From positions 1 through 20,367 of the forward strand of contig JBJXHB010000527.1 in assembly GCA_046160725.1 (NCBI GenBank): a stretch of 20,367 nucleotides of DNA, in the 5' to 3' direction. Shown one piece after another: positions 1 through 9,927 of this stretch. The position numbers and the translations under genes were made by a program. Source of the DNA: JBJXHB01 sp046160725. GTDB taxonomy: Bacteria > Pseudomonadota > Gammaproteobacteria > Burkholderiales > Burkholderiaceae_C. A model generated the notes under the pieces. It did not search any database, was not told where the DNA came from, and saw only the letters and a list, made by a program, of their open reading frames with translations. Numbering within the stretch: position 1 is the stretch's first letter; the number at the start of each line of letters is the position of its first letter.

Positions 1-893
1 ATCGTCGACGCCACGAACATGCCCGCCAACGCCAGCAGCAGCATCGCTTGCTGCATCGGCAGGCTCTCGAACACCGCCGACCCGCCGAAGACCGAAAAAT
101 AGAAGCGCAGCGGCACGTACACCGCCACCTTGGTGGCCGTGGCCGCCAGCAGGGCCGACACCGCCGAAGGCGCAAAGGCATAGGCATTGGGCAGCCACTG
201 GTGCAGCGGGAACAGCGCCAGCTTCAGCGAGATGCCCACGGTGAGGAAGGCCAGCGCCGCCAGCACCGGCCGCGTGCCCTGCACGCCGGCGATGCGCTGG
301 CCCAGGTCGGCGATGTTCAGCGTGCCGGTCATCAGGTACAGCAGGCCGACGCCGATGACGAAGAACGTGGCGCCGATCGTGCCCATGATCAGGTACTGGT
401 AGGCCGCCACCAGCCCGCGGCGGTCGCGCCCGAGCGCGATCAGCACGTAGGTGGACAGCGACGACACCTCCAGGAACACGAAGACGTTGAACGCGTCGCC
501 GGTGATGGTGATGCCCAGCAGCCCGGCCAGGCACAGCAGGAACATCGTGTAGAACAGGTAGTGCTGCTGCGGCGGCACCTCGGCCTCGATGCTGGCCCGG
601 CTGTAGGGCAGCACCACCGCCGCGATGCCGGCCACCAGCACCAGCACGAAAGCGCTGAGCGCATCGACCCGGTACTCGATGCCCCAGGGCGGCGGCCAGC
701 TGCCGATGGCATAGGAGATCGTGCCGCGCTCGCCCACCTGCAGCCACAGCAGCACGGCGATGGCCAGGGCCGTCCAGCTGGCCGCCAGCGCCGCTGCATA
801 GGCCAGGCTGCGCCGGCGCAGCAGCACCGTCAGCGGTGCGGCCAGCAGGGGCACGACCACCTGCAGGGCCGGCAGATGCGTGGCCAGGCTCAT
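1..893 (-). CDS. mrpD: Mrp/Mnh cation:proton antiporter subunit D (partial, 3' end outside window)
   Basis: Integral membrane subunit of the proton/antiporter-like family related to the NuoL/M/N subunits of complex I; in Mrp complexes it is one of the two large subunits thought to carry protons or Na+. The 297 codons seen, starting MSLATHLPALQ, encode successive hydrophobic helices. They contain the FVFLEVSSLSTYVLIALGRD segment with the conserved transmembrane Glu, the LKLALFPLHQWLPNAYAF segment with a transmembrane Lys and a second Lys in ATATKVAVY, all hallmarks of the family. The ATG at 893 overlaps the mrpC TGA as ATGA, so it is the last visible gene of the operon and probably translationally coupled. 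The C-terminal part lies beyond the left edge. A Mrp-like subunit of another ion-pumping complex is the main alternative. Confidence 0.93.
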   Translation of the reverse strand, partial: MSLATHLPALQVVVPLLAAPLTVLLRRRSLAYAAALAASWTALAIAVLLWLQVGERGTISYAIGSWPPPWGIEYRVDALSAFVLVLVAGIAAVVLPYSRASIEAEVPPQQHYLFYTMFLLCLAGLLGITITGDAFNVFVFLEVSSLSTYVLIALGRDRRGLVAAYQYLIMGTIGATFFVIGVGLLYLMTGTLNIADLGQRIAGVQGTRPVLAALAFLTVGISLKLALFPLHQWLPNAYAFAPSAVSALLAATATKVAVYVPLRFYFSVFGGSAVFESLPMQQAMLLLALAGMFVAST

Positions 894-1285
894 TGCGACG
901 GGGCCGGCGCGGCCGGCTGCGCGTCCTGCTCGAGGATCTCGTCCTCCTCGATGCTGCCGTAGGCCTCGCGAATGCGCACCACCAGCGCCAGCCCGAGGGC
1001 CAGCGTGGCCACGCCGACCACGATGGCGGTCAGGATCAGCACATGCGGCAGCGGGTTGGAATAGACCGTGAACCCCTCACCGAAGATCGGCGCCGTGCCG
1101 CCCACCAGCTTGCCCGGGGCGATGTACAGCAGGTAGACCGAGGTCTGGAAGATGCCCAGGCCGACCAGCTTCTTGATCAGGTTGCCGCGGGCGATCAGGA
1201 TGAACAGCCCCGCGACCATCAGGAACACGGTGATGAAGTAGGTGAAGTGCCCGCCCCAGCCCATGGCTGCCGCGCCGCTGCTCAT
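890..1285 (-). CDS. mrpC: Mrp/Mnh antiporter subunit C (NuoK-like)
   Basis: Small membrane subunit homologous to NuoK of complex I, a structural and possibly proton-path part of the Mrp antiporter. The 131-residue product has three hydrophobic segments (about residues 14-30, 40-58 and 82-106), with the family-typical LIARGNLIKKLVGLGIFQTSV stretch split between helices one and two. The tail is acidic and hydrophilic (EEDEILEQDAQPAAPAPSQ), making it somewhat longer than the usual roughly 110 residues. The ATG at 1285 overlaps the mrpB stop as ATGA; a second in-frame Met at residue 8 is possible but lacks the overlap. Its own TGA overlaps the mrpD start. Confidence 0.93.
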   Translation of the reverse strand: MSSGAAAMGWGGHFTYFITVFLMVAGLFILIARGNLIKKLVGLGIFQTSVYLLYIAPGKLVGGTAPIFGEGFTVYSNPLPHVLILTAIVVGVATLALGLALVVRIREAYGSIEEDEILEQDAQPAAPAPSQ

Positions 1286-1710
1286 TCGTCGTCCACCTTG
1301 CCGCGGTCGGCGAACATGTAGAAGATCTTCAGCATCACGCCGGACACCGTCACCGCCACGCCCACCTCGACCCAGAAGATGCCGCGGTGCTGCCCCAGCA
1401 CGGGGTTGCGGTCGAGCACGAAGTAGTCCAGGTACTGGCCGCCCATCAGCAGCCCGGCCACGCCGACGCCGCCATAGATCAGCACGCCGACGGCCATCAT
1501 GGACTCCACCAGCGGCTCCGGCACCAGCTTGCGGGTGTCGGCCAGGCCGAAGATCAGGCCGTAGAAGATCACCGCGGCGGCCAAGATCACGCCGGCCTGG
1601 AAGCCGCCGCCGGGGCCCAGCTCGCCATGGAACTGCACATACAGCGCGAACAGGATGATGAAGGGGATCAGCAGCTTGGCCACCACCCGCAGGATCAGGT
1701 CGTTCCTCAT
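1282..1710 (-). CDS. mrpB: Mrp/Mnh antiporter subunit B
   Basis: Membrane subunit with an MnhB domain, part of the hetero-oligomeric cation/proton antiporter. The 142-residue product begins MRNDLILRVVAKLLIPFI and carries the diagnostic FHGELGPGGGFQAGVILA motif after the first helix, then three more hydrophobic segments and a charged end. Length and motif match the family. The ATG at 1710 overlaps the TGA of the DUF4040-type gene before it, and its TGA overlaps the mrpC start, so translation is probably coupled throughout. It corresponds to mbhF in hydrogenase-type Mrp modules. Confidence 0.93.
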   Translation of the reverse strand: MRNDLILRVVAKLLIPFIILFALYVQFHGELGPGGGFQAGVILAAAVIFYGLIFGLADTRKLVPEPLVESMMAVGVLIYGGVGVAGLLMGGQYLDYFVLDRNPVLGQHRGIFWVEVGVAVTVSGVMLKIFYMFADRGKVDDE

Positions 1711-2234
1711 GCGGCGCCCCCCTGGCCGCGCGCCTGGCGACGGCGGCGCAGCAGGGCGACCACGCCGGCGCCGGCGGTGAAGACCACCGTGGTCTCGCCC
1801 AGGGTGTCATAGCCGCGGTAGCTGGCCAGCACGGCGGTGACGACGTTCGGGATGTCGACTTCCTGTTTCAGCTCGTTCAGATAGCGCGGCACCACATGGG
1901 TGTGGATCGGCGCCTGCGGGTCGGAGAAGGCCGGCAGGCCGAGCGTGCCGTAGACCAGGGCGCCGCCCACGGCCAGCGACACCGCCAGCGGCAGCCAGGG
2001 CTTGCGCACCGGCCGCGCCTCCTCGCTGCGGCACAGGTACAGCGCGCCCAGGAACAGCACGGTGGAGATGCCGGCGCCGACGGCGGCCTCGGTCATGGCC
2101 ACGTCCACGGCGTCCATGGCCACCAGCACCGTGGCCATCAGGAAGCTGTAGACGCCGCCGAGAATGATCACGCCGAAGAGGTTGCGGCTGCGCGCGATCA
2201 CCAGCACGGTGGCCACCATGAAGACCAGCAGCAC
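1707..2234 (-). CDS. DUF4040 / MrpA C-terminal-like antiporter subunit (MbhD+MbhE-like fusion), start uncertain
   Basis: Membrane protein matching the C-terminal part of MrpA that stands alone in some Mrp-like complexes. About residues 1-80 form the DUF4040-type part (NLFGVIILGGVYSFLMAT, then AMTEAAVGAGISTVLFLGAL). The second half carries an MbhE-like segment with the YRGYDTLGETTVVF motif before a final helix and a basic tail. No ATG lies at the expected start. The first canonical in-frame codon is GTG at 2234, used here; ATG at 2219 is shorter. A CTG at 2246 would overlap the mrpG stop as CTGA, like every other junction in this operon, giving 179 residues. Family assignment is confident, start is not. 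Confidence 0.82.
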   Translation of the reverse strand: MLLVFMVATVLVIARSRNLFGVIILGGVYSFLMATVLVAMDAVDVAMTEAAVGAGISTVLFLGALYLCRSEEARPVRKPWLPLAVSLAVGGALVYGTLGLPAFSDPQAPIHTHVVPRYLNELKQEVDIPNVVTAVLASYRGYDTLGETTVVFTAGAGVVALLRRRRQARGQGGAA

Positions 2235-2242
2235 GTTGATGA

Positions 2243-2572
2243 TCAGGGTTTCGATGATGGGCTCCCGTCGTCGGCCAGCAGCGGCTTGACACCACGCACC
2301 ATCGCCGCCCGCGCCAGCGCATGCGTCGCCACCGGGCTGGCAAAGAAGATCAGCAGGCCGATCATCAGCAGCTTGACCGCGTTGAGGGTCGGGCCGGCCT
2401 GCAGCATCAGCCCCAGCAGCACCAGGCCGGCGCCCAGGGTCTCGATCACGCTGGCGGCATGCATGCGCGTGTAGAAGTCCGGCATGCGCAGCATGCCGAC
2501 CGCGCCGACGATGCAGAAGAAGCCGCCGCCGACCAGGCAGGCCCAGCTCAGGGCGTCGACCCAGGCGGTCAC
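2243..2572 (-). CDS. mrpG: Mrp/Mnh antiporter subunit G
   Basis: Small membrane subunit (PhaG/MnhG/YufB family) of the Mrp antiporter. The 109-residue product has three hydrophobic segments and the family pattern VGAVGMLRMPDFYTRMHAAS followed by ETLGAGLVLLGLML, which is diagnostic. The start is a GTG at 2572 that overlaps the mrpF stop as GTGA; no upstream ATG fits better. The C-terminus (residues 95-109) is hydrophilic and overlaps the uncertain start region of the next gene. It equals mbhC in the hydrogenase-type module order. Confidence 0.93.
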   Translation of the reverse strand: MTAWVDALSWACLVGGGFFCIVGAVGMLRMPDFYTRMHAASVIETLGAGLVLLGLMLQAGPTLNAVKLLMIGLLIFFASPVATHALARAAMVRGVKPLLADDGSPSSKP

Positions 2573-2868
2573 GCGGCCGGCCCCTTGTCCGTGCCGGCAT
2601 CCAGGCCCGGGTCGCCGAGATCACCCTGGCGGAAGTACTTCAGCACGGCGATGGTGCCGATGACGTTGAGCAGGCCGTAGACCAGCGCCAGGTCCAGGAA
2701 CTCGGGCCGCCCGTCGAAGAAGCACAACACCGCCAGCAGCAGCATGGCCACCGTGCCCACGGTGTTGGCCGCCTGCGCACGGTCGAACAAGGTCGGGCCC
2801 AGCGCCGCGCGCACCAGCGCCAGGCCGATGGTGACCAGCAGGGCCAGCGCCGCCACGCCAAACATCAT
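2569..2868 (-). CDS. mrpF: Mrp/Mnh antiporter subunit F
   Basis: Small three-helix membrane subunit (MnhF/PhaF family) of the antiporter complex. The 99-residue product reads MMFGVAALALLVTIGLALVR, then the family-typical GPTLFDRAQAANTVGT segment with the conserved Asp-Arg, and LALVYGLLNVIGTIAVLKYF. Two adjacent ATG codons occur (2868 and 2865). The first overlaps the mrpE TGA as ATGA and is chosen. The hydrophilic tail (about residues 83-99) overlaps the mrpG start. Length agrees with the family. Confidence 0.93.
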   Translation of the reverse strand: MMFGVAALALLVTIGLALVRAALGPTLFDRAQAANTVGTVAMLLLAVLCFFDGRPEFLDLALVYGLLNVIGTIAVLKYFRQGDLGDPGLDAGTDKGPAA

Positions 2869-3341
2869 GGCCGGCCCTCGCAGGCGGTGACGCGGCGGTC
2901 CATCTCGCTGTCGACCACGCCCGCGGCGCCCTGGCGCGTCAGGCCATGGACGAAGAACGACTGCGCGCCGGCCTCGATGGTGATGGTGCCGGGCGTCAGC
3001 GTGATCGACTGGGCATGGATCACAAGGCCGACATCGGTGGCCTGGGTCGGCTTGAAGCGGATCAGCGTCGGGCTGATCGGCAGGCGCGGGTGCAGGATGA
3101 TCTGGCTGACGTCCCATCCCGACTTGATGATTTCCTTGACCAGCCAGACCCAGTAGACCAGCGCCCGCGGCCCGATCCGGATCGGATGGCCCTCATGGTC
3201 GACCACGTCCATGCGGCGGGCGAACCAGACCACCGCGACGGCACAGCCGGCGCCGGCCGAGACCAGGAAAGGTGTGAAGAAGCCCGACAGCAACAGCCAG
3301 AAGAGGAACAGCGCGGCGAACAGGCTGATCGAATGGAACAC
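2865..3341 (-). CDS. mrpE: Mrp/Mnh antiporter subunit E
   Basis: First visible gene of the Mrp operon; MnhE-family subunit with two to three N-terminal hydrophobic segments (about residues 1-40) and a cytoplasmic domain. Family-typical sequence is seen in YWVWLVKEIIKSGWDVSQIIL and VIHAQSITLTPGTITIEAG. The 158-residue length is normal. The start is a GTG at 3341; no ATG or clear Shine-Dalgarno sequence precedes it. A -10-like TACAAT lies at 3377-3372 on the minus strand, about 30 nt upstream. In classical operons mrpA comes first; here the protease-TPR gene lies upstream instead, 95 bp away and on the same strand. Confidence 0.92.
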   Translation of the reverse strand: MFHSISLFAALFLFWLLLSGFFTPFLVSAGAGCAVAVVWFARRMDVVDHEGHPIRIGPRALVYWVWLVKEIIKSGWDVSQIILHPRLPISPTLIRFKPTQATDVGLVIHAQSITLTPGTITIEAGAQSFFVHGLTRQGAAGVVDSEMDRRVTACEGRP

Positions 3342-3371
3342 GGCGTAGGCGGGCCGAAAGGGATGCGGATG

Positions 3372-3377
3372 ATTGTA
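3372..3377 (-). promoter_or_regulatory. possible -10 element upstream of the mrp operon
   Basis: On the minus strand this reads TACAAT, five of six matches to the sigma70 -10 consensus, about 30 nt before the mrpE GTG. No convincing -35 lies 16-18 nt upstream, where the sequence is very GC-rich. It is only a candidate. Confidence 0.3.
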
Positions 3378-3414
3378 TGCAGCGGCCCTGGCCGGGCGGG
3401 CGGCGGGCGGGGCG

Positions 3415-3433
3415 CGACGGCATCCCGCCGTCG
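3415..3433 (-). terminator. hairpin after the protease-TPR gene, possible terminator
   Basis: A perfect 7-bp stem (CGACGGC / GCCGTCG) with a 5-nt loop begins 3 nt after the stop codon of the protease-TPR gene. On the minus strand the sequence after it is C/G-rich with no T run, so termination would be weak or factor-assisted. It may separate this gene from the mrp operon. Confidence 0.35.
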
Positions 3434-3436
3434 ACG

Positions 3437-5281
3437 TCAGGATCCGGCGGACCGGGCCAGACGGTCCACGATATCGAAGCCCTCCTGGCGGGCGTCGTCC
3501 TCGATGGAGGGTTTGAGTTTCCGGGCGGCCTGGCGATCAAGCTCGGCATTGGCCGGATCGTTCAGGCGCAGCAGGGCGAGCGCCCGGCCCAGATGGGAAT
3601 AAGCCACGGGCTCGATCTTGATCGCGGCATCGAAAGCCTTCTTCGCACTCTCCGCGTCGTCCAGGCGCAGGTAGGTCCAACCCAGGCTGTCGCGGTAAGA
3701 GGCCGCGCCGCCGTCCCGGTCCACCGCCTGCCGGCAATCCTGCAGCGCCTTCGCCAGGTCGACGTTGAGCCGGGCGCGCATCCAGCATCGGCTGTTGAGG
3801 ATGCGGGCCAGCCGCGCATCCGACGGGTGTGTGTCCACCCAGAGCTCGAACTGCCGCAAGGCCTGCGGCACCTGCCCCATCCTGGCATACAGCTCGCCCA
3901 TGTCCGCGCGCTGCGGGCCGCTCGGCGGCAGCGCTGCATCCAGCTGCGCCAGGTCGTCCAATGCGCCCGGAACGTCGCCCAGAGAGGCCCGCAGCCATGC
4001 CCGGCGCGAGCGTGCGTCGACCTGCGCGGGCTCCAGGCGCAGCGCCTCGTTGAAGTCGGCCAGCGCCAGCCCGGCGGCTCGCATCCGAAGATGCAGCAAC
4101 GCACGGGTCAAAAAGCAGTCCGCCATACCGGGCGCCAAGGCGCAAGCACGGTTCAGGTCCACCAGCGCGCTCGGGTAGTTCTCGGCCGCTGTTGCCGCAG
4201 CGGCACGGCGGACCAGCGCGCCGGCATCGTCCGGCGCCACGTTCTGCGGCGGTGCGGCATGGCGCGCGTCGTGCTCGACGGGCGCGTTGCGCCCCAAGGC
4301 GAAGACCGGTCCACCGTTCCAGGTGATGTAGGCCCGGCCCTGCAACCGCGACACATAGATGCGATGGGCCAGGAAGTAGTCCAGCCCCAGCAGCATGCCC
4401 CAGTCCTTGTCGCCGACGTCGTCGACCCGCACGTCGACGTTGGAGATCTTCTGGCCCGCCAGTTCGATCAAGGCCACGCGCGCAGCCCATGACCGAGCGA
4501 CGCCGGCACCGGCACCCCCGACCCGGCCGAAGGGCCTCAGATCGCGCTGCTCGATGCTGGCGCGCCGTGCCGCGGCCAAAGTCAGCGCCGTACTGGGCGC
4601 GCCGGTGTCCAGCAAGGCCACCGTCCGCTTGCCATTGACGGCAAAGGCAACCTGGATCGCCATGTTTCGCCGTCCGTCGCCCTGCTCCAGCGGCACCATG
4701 ATCACTGGGGCATCGCCGGCCCAGTAGGCGAAGTTGGTCTCGGCACAGTCGCCCCGAGGAAACATCAGCCGGACCATGCCTTGTGCCAGGTCGTACTCGG
4801 CATCCGCTGTGGCCAGGATGTTGCGCCCCAGCACGCCCATGATGCCGGCGCCCAGCTCGTTGCCGCCGACGATGAACTCCTGGCTGCCCAGTTCGTGGCC
4901 CTGCAGGCCCACCCGCGCCACACTCGTCAGCATGGCGTCGATGTCCCCGGTATAGCCCATGATGCGCACGTCCCACGGCAGCCTGCGCAACGGCAGCTTC
5001 AGTTGCGCCGCGGTCGAAGCGCTCAGCGAGCTGAAGAAGGCGCCGCTGTCCACCAGCATCGGAACGGCGGTGCCGTTGAGCATCAAGGTGGCAATCGGGC
5101 GCTGGTCGATGATGCGGACCGGAATCTCGATCTGGCTGAGCCGGCAGCGGCCCCAGGCCGCGGGCGCGGCCAGCGACATCAACCCCATGAGCAGCGCCCA
5201 GGCCGCCAGAACCACCGTGCGGCGAAGGCCGCCGGACCGTCCCGTTCCATCTTGCGCCCCACCATGAACGACTGGCTTCAT
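3437..5281 (-). CDS. predicted exported retropepsin-like aspartic protease with two lobes and C-terminal TPR repeats
   Basis: A 614-residue protein. Residues 1-43 look like a signal sequence or membrane anchor: basic region with RR at 20-21, then a hydrophobic stretch ending SLAAPAAWG. Two retropepsin-type domains follow, each with a catalytic Asp-Ser/Thr-Gly motif: VDSGA (Asp78) and LDTGA (Asp225). Each also has a downstream hydrophobic-Gly motif (MGVLGRNIL about 148-156; MLLGLDYFL about 296-304). From about residue 355 to 600 come helical TPR-like repeats (for example LADFNEALRLEP and AKKAFDAAIKIEP). It probably acts in the periplasm or on the membrane; the substrate is unknown. The ATG at 5281 is chosen because GGGGGGAG sits just upstream; an in-frame ATG at 5323 is less likely. 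It is divergent from the NERD helicase. Confidence 0.85.
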   Translation of the reverse strand: MKPVVHGGAQDGTGRSGGLRRTVVLAAWALLMGLMSLAAPAAWGRCRLSQIEIPVRIIDQRPIATLMLNGTAVPMLVDSGAFFSSLSASTAAQLKLPLRRLPWDVRIMGYTGDIDAMLTSVARVGLQGHELGSQEFIVGGNELGAGIMGVLGRNILATADAEYDLAQGMVRLMFPRGDCAETNFAYWAGDAPVIMVPLEQGDGRRNMAIQVAFAVNGKRTVALLDTGAPSTALTLAAARRASIEQRDLRPFGRVGGAGAGVARSWAARVALIELAGQKISNVDVRVDDVGDKDWGMLLGLDYFLAHRIYVSRLQGRAYITWNGGPVFALGRNAPVEHDARHAAPPQNVAPDDAGALVRRAAAATAAENYPSALVDLNRACALAPGMADCFLTRALLHLRMRAAGLALADFNEALRLEPAQVDARSRRAWLRASLGDVPGALDDLAQLDAALPPSGPQRADMGELYARMGQVPQALRQFELWVDTHPSDARLARILNSRCWMRARLNVDLAKALQDCRQAVDRDGGAASYRDSLGWTYLRLDDAESAKKAFDAAIKIEPVAYSHLGRALALLRLNDPANAELDRQAARKLKPSIEDDARQEGFDIVDRLARSAGS

Positions 5282-5412
5282 GTCTCCCCCCGAAGGCGCC
5301 TCGGGCGCGGCCCCTGCGGCCACCGGACGCTTTGCTGCAGCGGCGCCACTCTACTGCGGGCCAGCCGTTGCGCCACCTCGGGGGATCGGGCTGCCCAGCC
5401 GCGGTGGCATCA

Positions 5413-5469
5413 CGGCGCCGGGCTGCCGAAGCGCCTGATGAGCCGTCCATCCGTGACAGCCCGGCGCCG
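5413..5469. repeat. perfect 13-bp inverted repeat between two divergent genes
   Basis: The 232-bp gap between the protease-TPR start (5281) and the helicase start (5514) holds cggcgccgggctg at 5413-5425 and its exact reverse complement at 5457-5469, separated by 31 nt. It could be an operator pair, a leader hairpin in the helicase mRNA, or a dispersed palindromic element. No clear promoter was found in this gap, and no small gene is convincing. Confidence 0.6.
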
Positions 5470-5513
5470 CTGAGGCAGGATAGGCCCTCGCTCCAGGGGC
5501 CCCACCACACCGT

Positions 5514-7322
5514 ATGGCGACCGTCATCCCGGCTTTGAGCGCATGCGTGTCCCGCATGACACAAGGCGAGCGCCGAACCGCCGAGCGCCTGGAGCACAAG
5601 CTCGACGACGACTACCTGGTCTGGTACGACGTGCCCGTCGGTCCCCGGCATGCCCATCCCGACTTCGTCGTCCTGCATCCCTGGCGCGGGGTGCTGATCC
5701 TCGAAGTCAAGGACTGGCGCCTGGAGACCATCCTGACGGCCCGCAAGCAGACCTGGGACATCCTGGTCCAGGGCGGCACCAAGACCGTGCCCAGCCCGAT
5801 CGAGCAGGCCCGGCACTATGCGCACCAGGTCGTGGATGTGCTGTCCCGGGACCGCCAGCTCACCCATGCCGACGGCAAGCTCGCATTTCCGTGGAGCTAT
5901 GGCGTCGTCCTGACCCACATCACCCGCAGGCAGTTCGACAGCGCCGAGCTGCACCTGGCCATGGAGCCCCATCGCGTCATCTGCAGCGACGAGATGACGG
6001 CCACGGTCGAGCCCGAGGACTTCCAGAGCCGGCTGTGGTCCATGTTTCCCACCCTCATGCGCGGCACCCTCTCGCTGCCGCAGATCGACCGCGTGCGCTG
6101 GATCCTGTTTCCCGAGGTGCGGGTCAACAGCCAGCTCGGGCTCTTCGCCCCCGAAGAGGGCGCCGGCGACGCCCTGCCCGACATCATGCGCGTGATGGAC
6201 CTGCAGCAGGAGCAGCTGGCACGCAGCCTGGGCGAGGGCCACCGCGTCATCCACGGTGTCGCCGGCTCGGGCAAGACCATGATCCTGAGCTACCGAGCGG
6301 AATACCTGGCCAAGGCTTCCGCGAGCATCAAGCCCATCCTGGTGCTTTGCTACAACCAGCCGTTGGCCATCAAGCTCGACGCCGTCATGGGGGCCAAGGG
6401 CCTGGACGCCAAGGTGCACGTCCGCAATTTCCACAAGTGGTGCCGGCAGCAGCTGGTGGCCTTCGGTCAGGCACTGCCGGCACAGGGGCCGGACATGTTT
6501 GACCAGATGGTGGCCGGGGTGATCCGCGGTGTGGATCGAGGGCAGATCCCGTCGGGCCAGTACCAGGCCGTGCTGATCGACGAAGGACACGACTTCGAGG
6601 CCCGTTGGCTGAAGCTGGCCGCGCAGATGGTCGACCCGGCGACCAACAGCCTGCTGCTGCTTTATGACGACGCACAGAGCATCTACCAGCGGCGGCGCGC
6701 GCAGCAGTTCAGCTTCAAGAGCCTCGGGATTCAAGCCCAGGGGCGGACGACCATCCTGAAGATCAACTACCGCAACACGCGGCAGATCCTGCAGACGGCC
6801 AGCATGGTGGCCGCGGACCTGCTCAACCCGGAGGACAGCGCCGACGACGGTGTCCCGCTGGTGCAGCCGGTGAGCTGCGGGCGCGAGGGCCACGAGCCGG
6901 TCGTCATCCGGCTGCCCAGCCCGCGTGACGAGGCCGTGAAGATCGCCGAGCTGCTGAGCGCGGCCCACCAGGAGGGATATGCATGGGGCGACATGGCCAT
7001 CATCTGCCGCCACCACAGCGAGATGGAGCGCTGCGCCGCCGTGCTCCGCCACCGGCAGCTGCCCCATGAGGTGCGCAAGGGCGCCGGCACCTACAACCCG
7101 CTGGCCGACACCATCAAGCTGCTGACGATGCATGTCAGCAAGGGACTTGAGTTCCCCGTGGTCGCGCTCTCCGGCACGGGCCAGATGCCCGCAGACGGGC
7201 AGGATGAAGCGCAGGAGGCCCGGCTGTTCTACGTCGCCGCCACGCGGGCGACGCAGCGGCTGCTGATCCCGCTGAGCGGGGCAGGAAAGTTCGCGGGTCG
7301 GCTGGTTGGGGTGGTGGCGTAG
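5514..7322 (+). CDS. NERD-domain superfamily 1 (UvrD/Rep-like) DNA helicase
   Basis: A 602-residue ATP-dependent helicase with an N-terminal nuclease-related domain. NERD covers about residues 15-130, with PD-(D/E)xK-type residues visible as Asp50, Glu64 and Lys66 (HPDFVVLHP ... LILEVKDW). SF1 motifs follow in order: Gln-containing motif near 231, Walker A GVAGSGKT (248-255), Walker B IDEGHD (355-360), motif III LLLYDDAQSIY (381-391), motif IV INYRNT (417-422), motif V TMHVSKGLEFPVV (538-550) and motif VI LFYVAATRAT (571-580). All key residues look intact. Family members are linked to DNA repair, plasmid maintenance or phage defence, but no specific role can be assigned here. ATG 5514 has only a distant purine tract (CAGGGG); Met15 (5556) is an alternative start. 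It is convergent with gyrB, 4 nt apart. Confidence 0.88.
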   Translation: MATVIPALSACVSRMTQGERRTAERLEHKLDDDYLVWYDVPVGPRHAHPDFVVLHPWRGVLILEVKDWRLETILTARKQTWDILVQGGTKTVPSPIEQARHYAHQVVDVLSRDRQLTHADGKLAFPWSYGVVLTHITRRQFDSAELHLAMEPHRVICSDEMTATVEPEDFQSRLWSMFPTLMRGTLSLPQIDRVRWILFPEVRVNSQLGLFAPEEGAGDALPDIMRVMDLQQEQLARSLGEGHRVIHGVAGSGKTMILSYRAEYLAKASASIKPILVLCYNQPLAIKLDAVMGAKGLDAKVHVRNFHKWCRQQLVAFGQALPAQGPDMFDQMVAGVIRGVDRGQIPSGQYQAVLIDEGHDFEARWLKLAAQMVDPATNSLLLLYDDAQSIYQRRRAQQFSFKSLGIQAQGRTTILKINYRNTRQILQTASMVAADLLNPEDSADDGVPLVQPVSCGREGHEPVVIRLPSPRDEAVKIAELLSAAHQEGYAWGDMAIICRHHSEMERCAAVLRHRQLPHEVRKGAGTYNPLADTIKLLTMHVSKGLEFPVVALSGTGQMPADGQDEAQEARLFYVAATRATQRLLIPLSGAGKFAGRLVGVVA

Positions 7323-7326
7323 AAAG

Positions 7327-9879
<2,553 letters not shown>

Positions 9880-9927
9880 GGATGGGGTCACCGGGCCGCT
9901 TGCGGCCCATCGTCGTTCATGACAGAA

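Noticed and set aside
48..962. Plus-strand open frame of 304 codons at the left edge
   Set aside because: It is antisense to mrpD, and its His/Gln/Arg-rich translation is typical of shadow frames.
5282..5513. Possible small genes in the protease-helicase gap
   Set aside because: Short open frames exist on both strands but lack ribosome-binding sites and any recognisable sequence; the gap is better explained as regulatory.
6530..6538. DnaA-box-like TGTGGATCG in the helicase gene
   Set aside because: Two mismatches and isolated within coding sequence; a similar match occurs at 1911-1919, so it is expected by chance.
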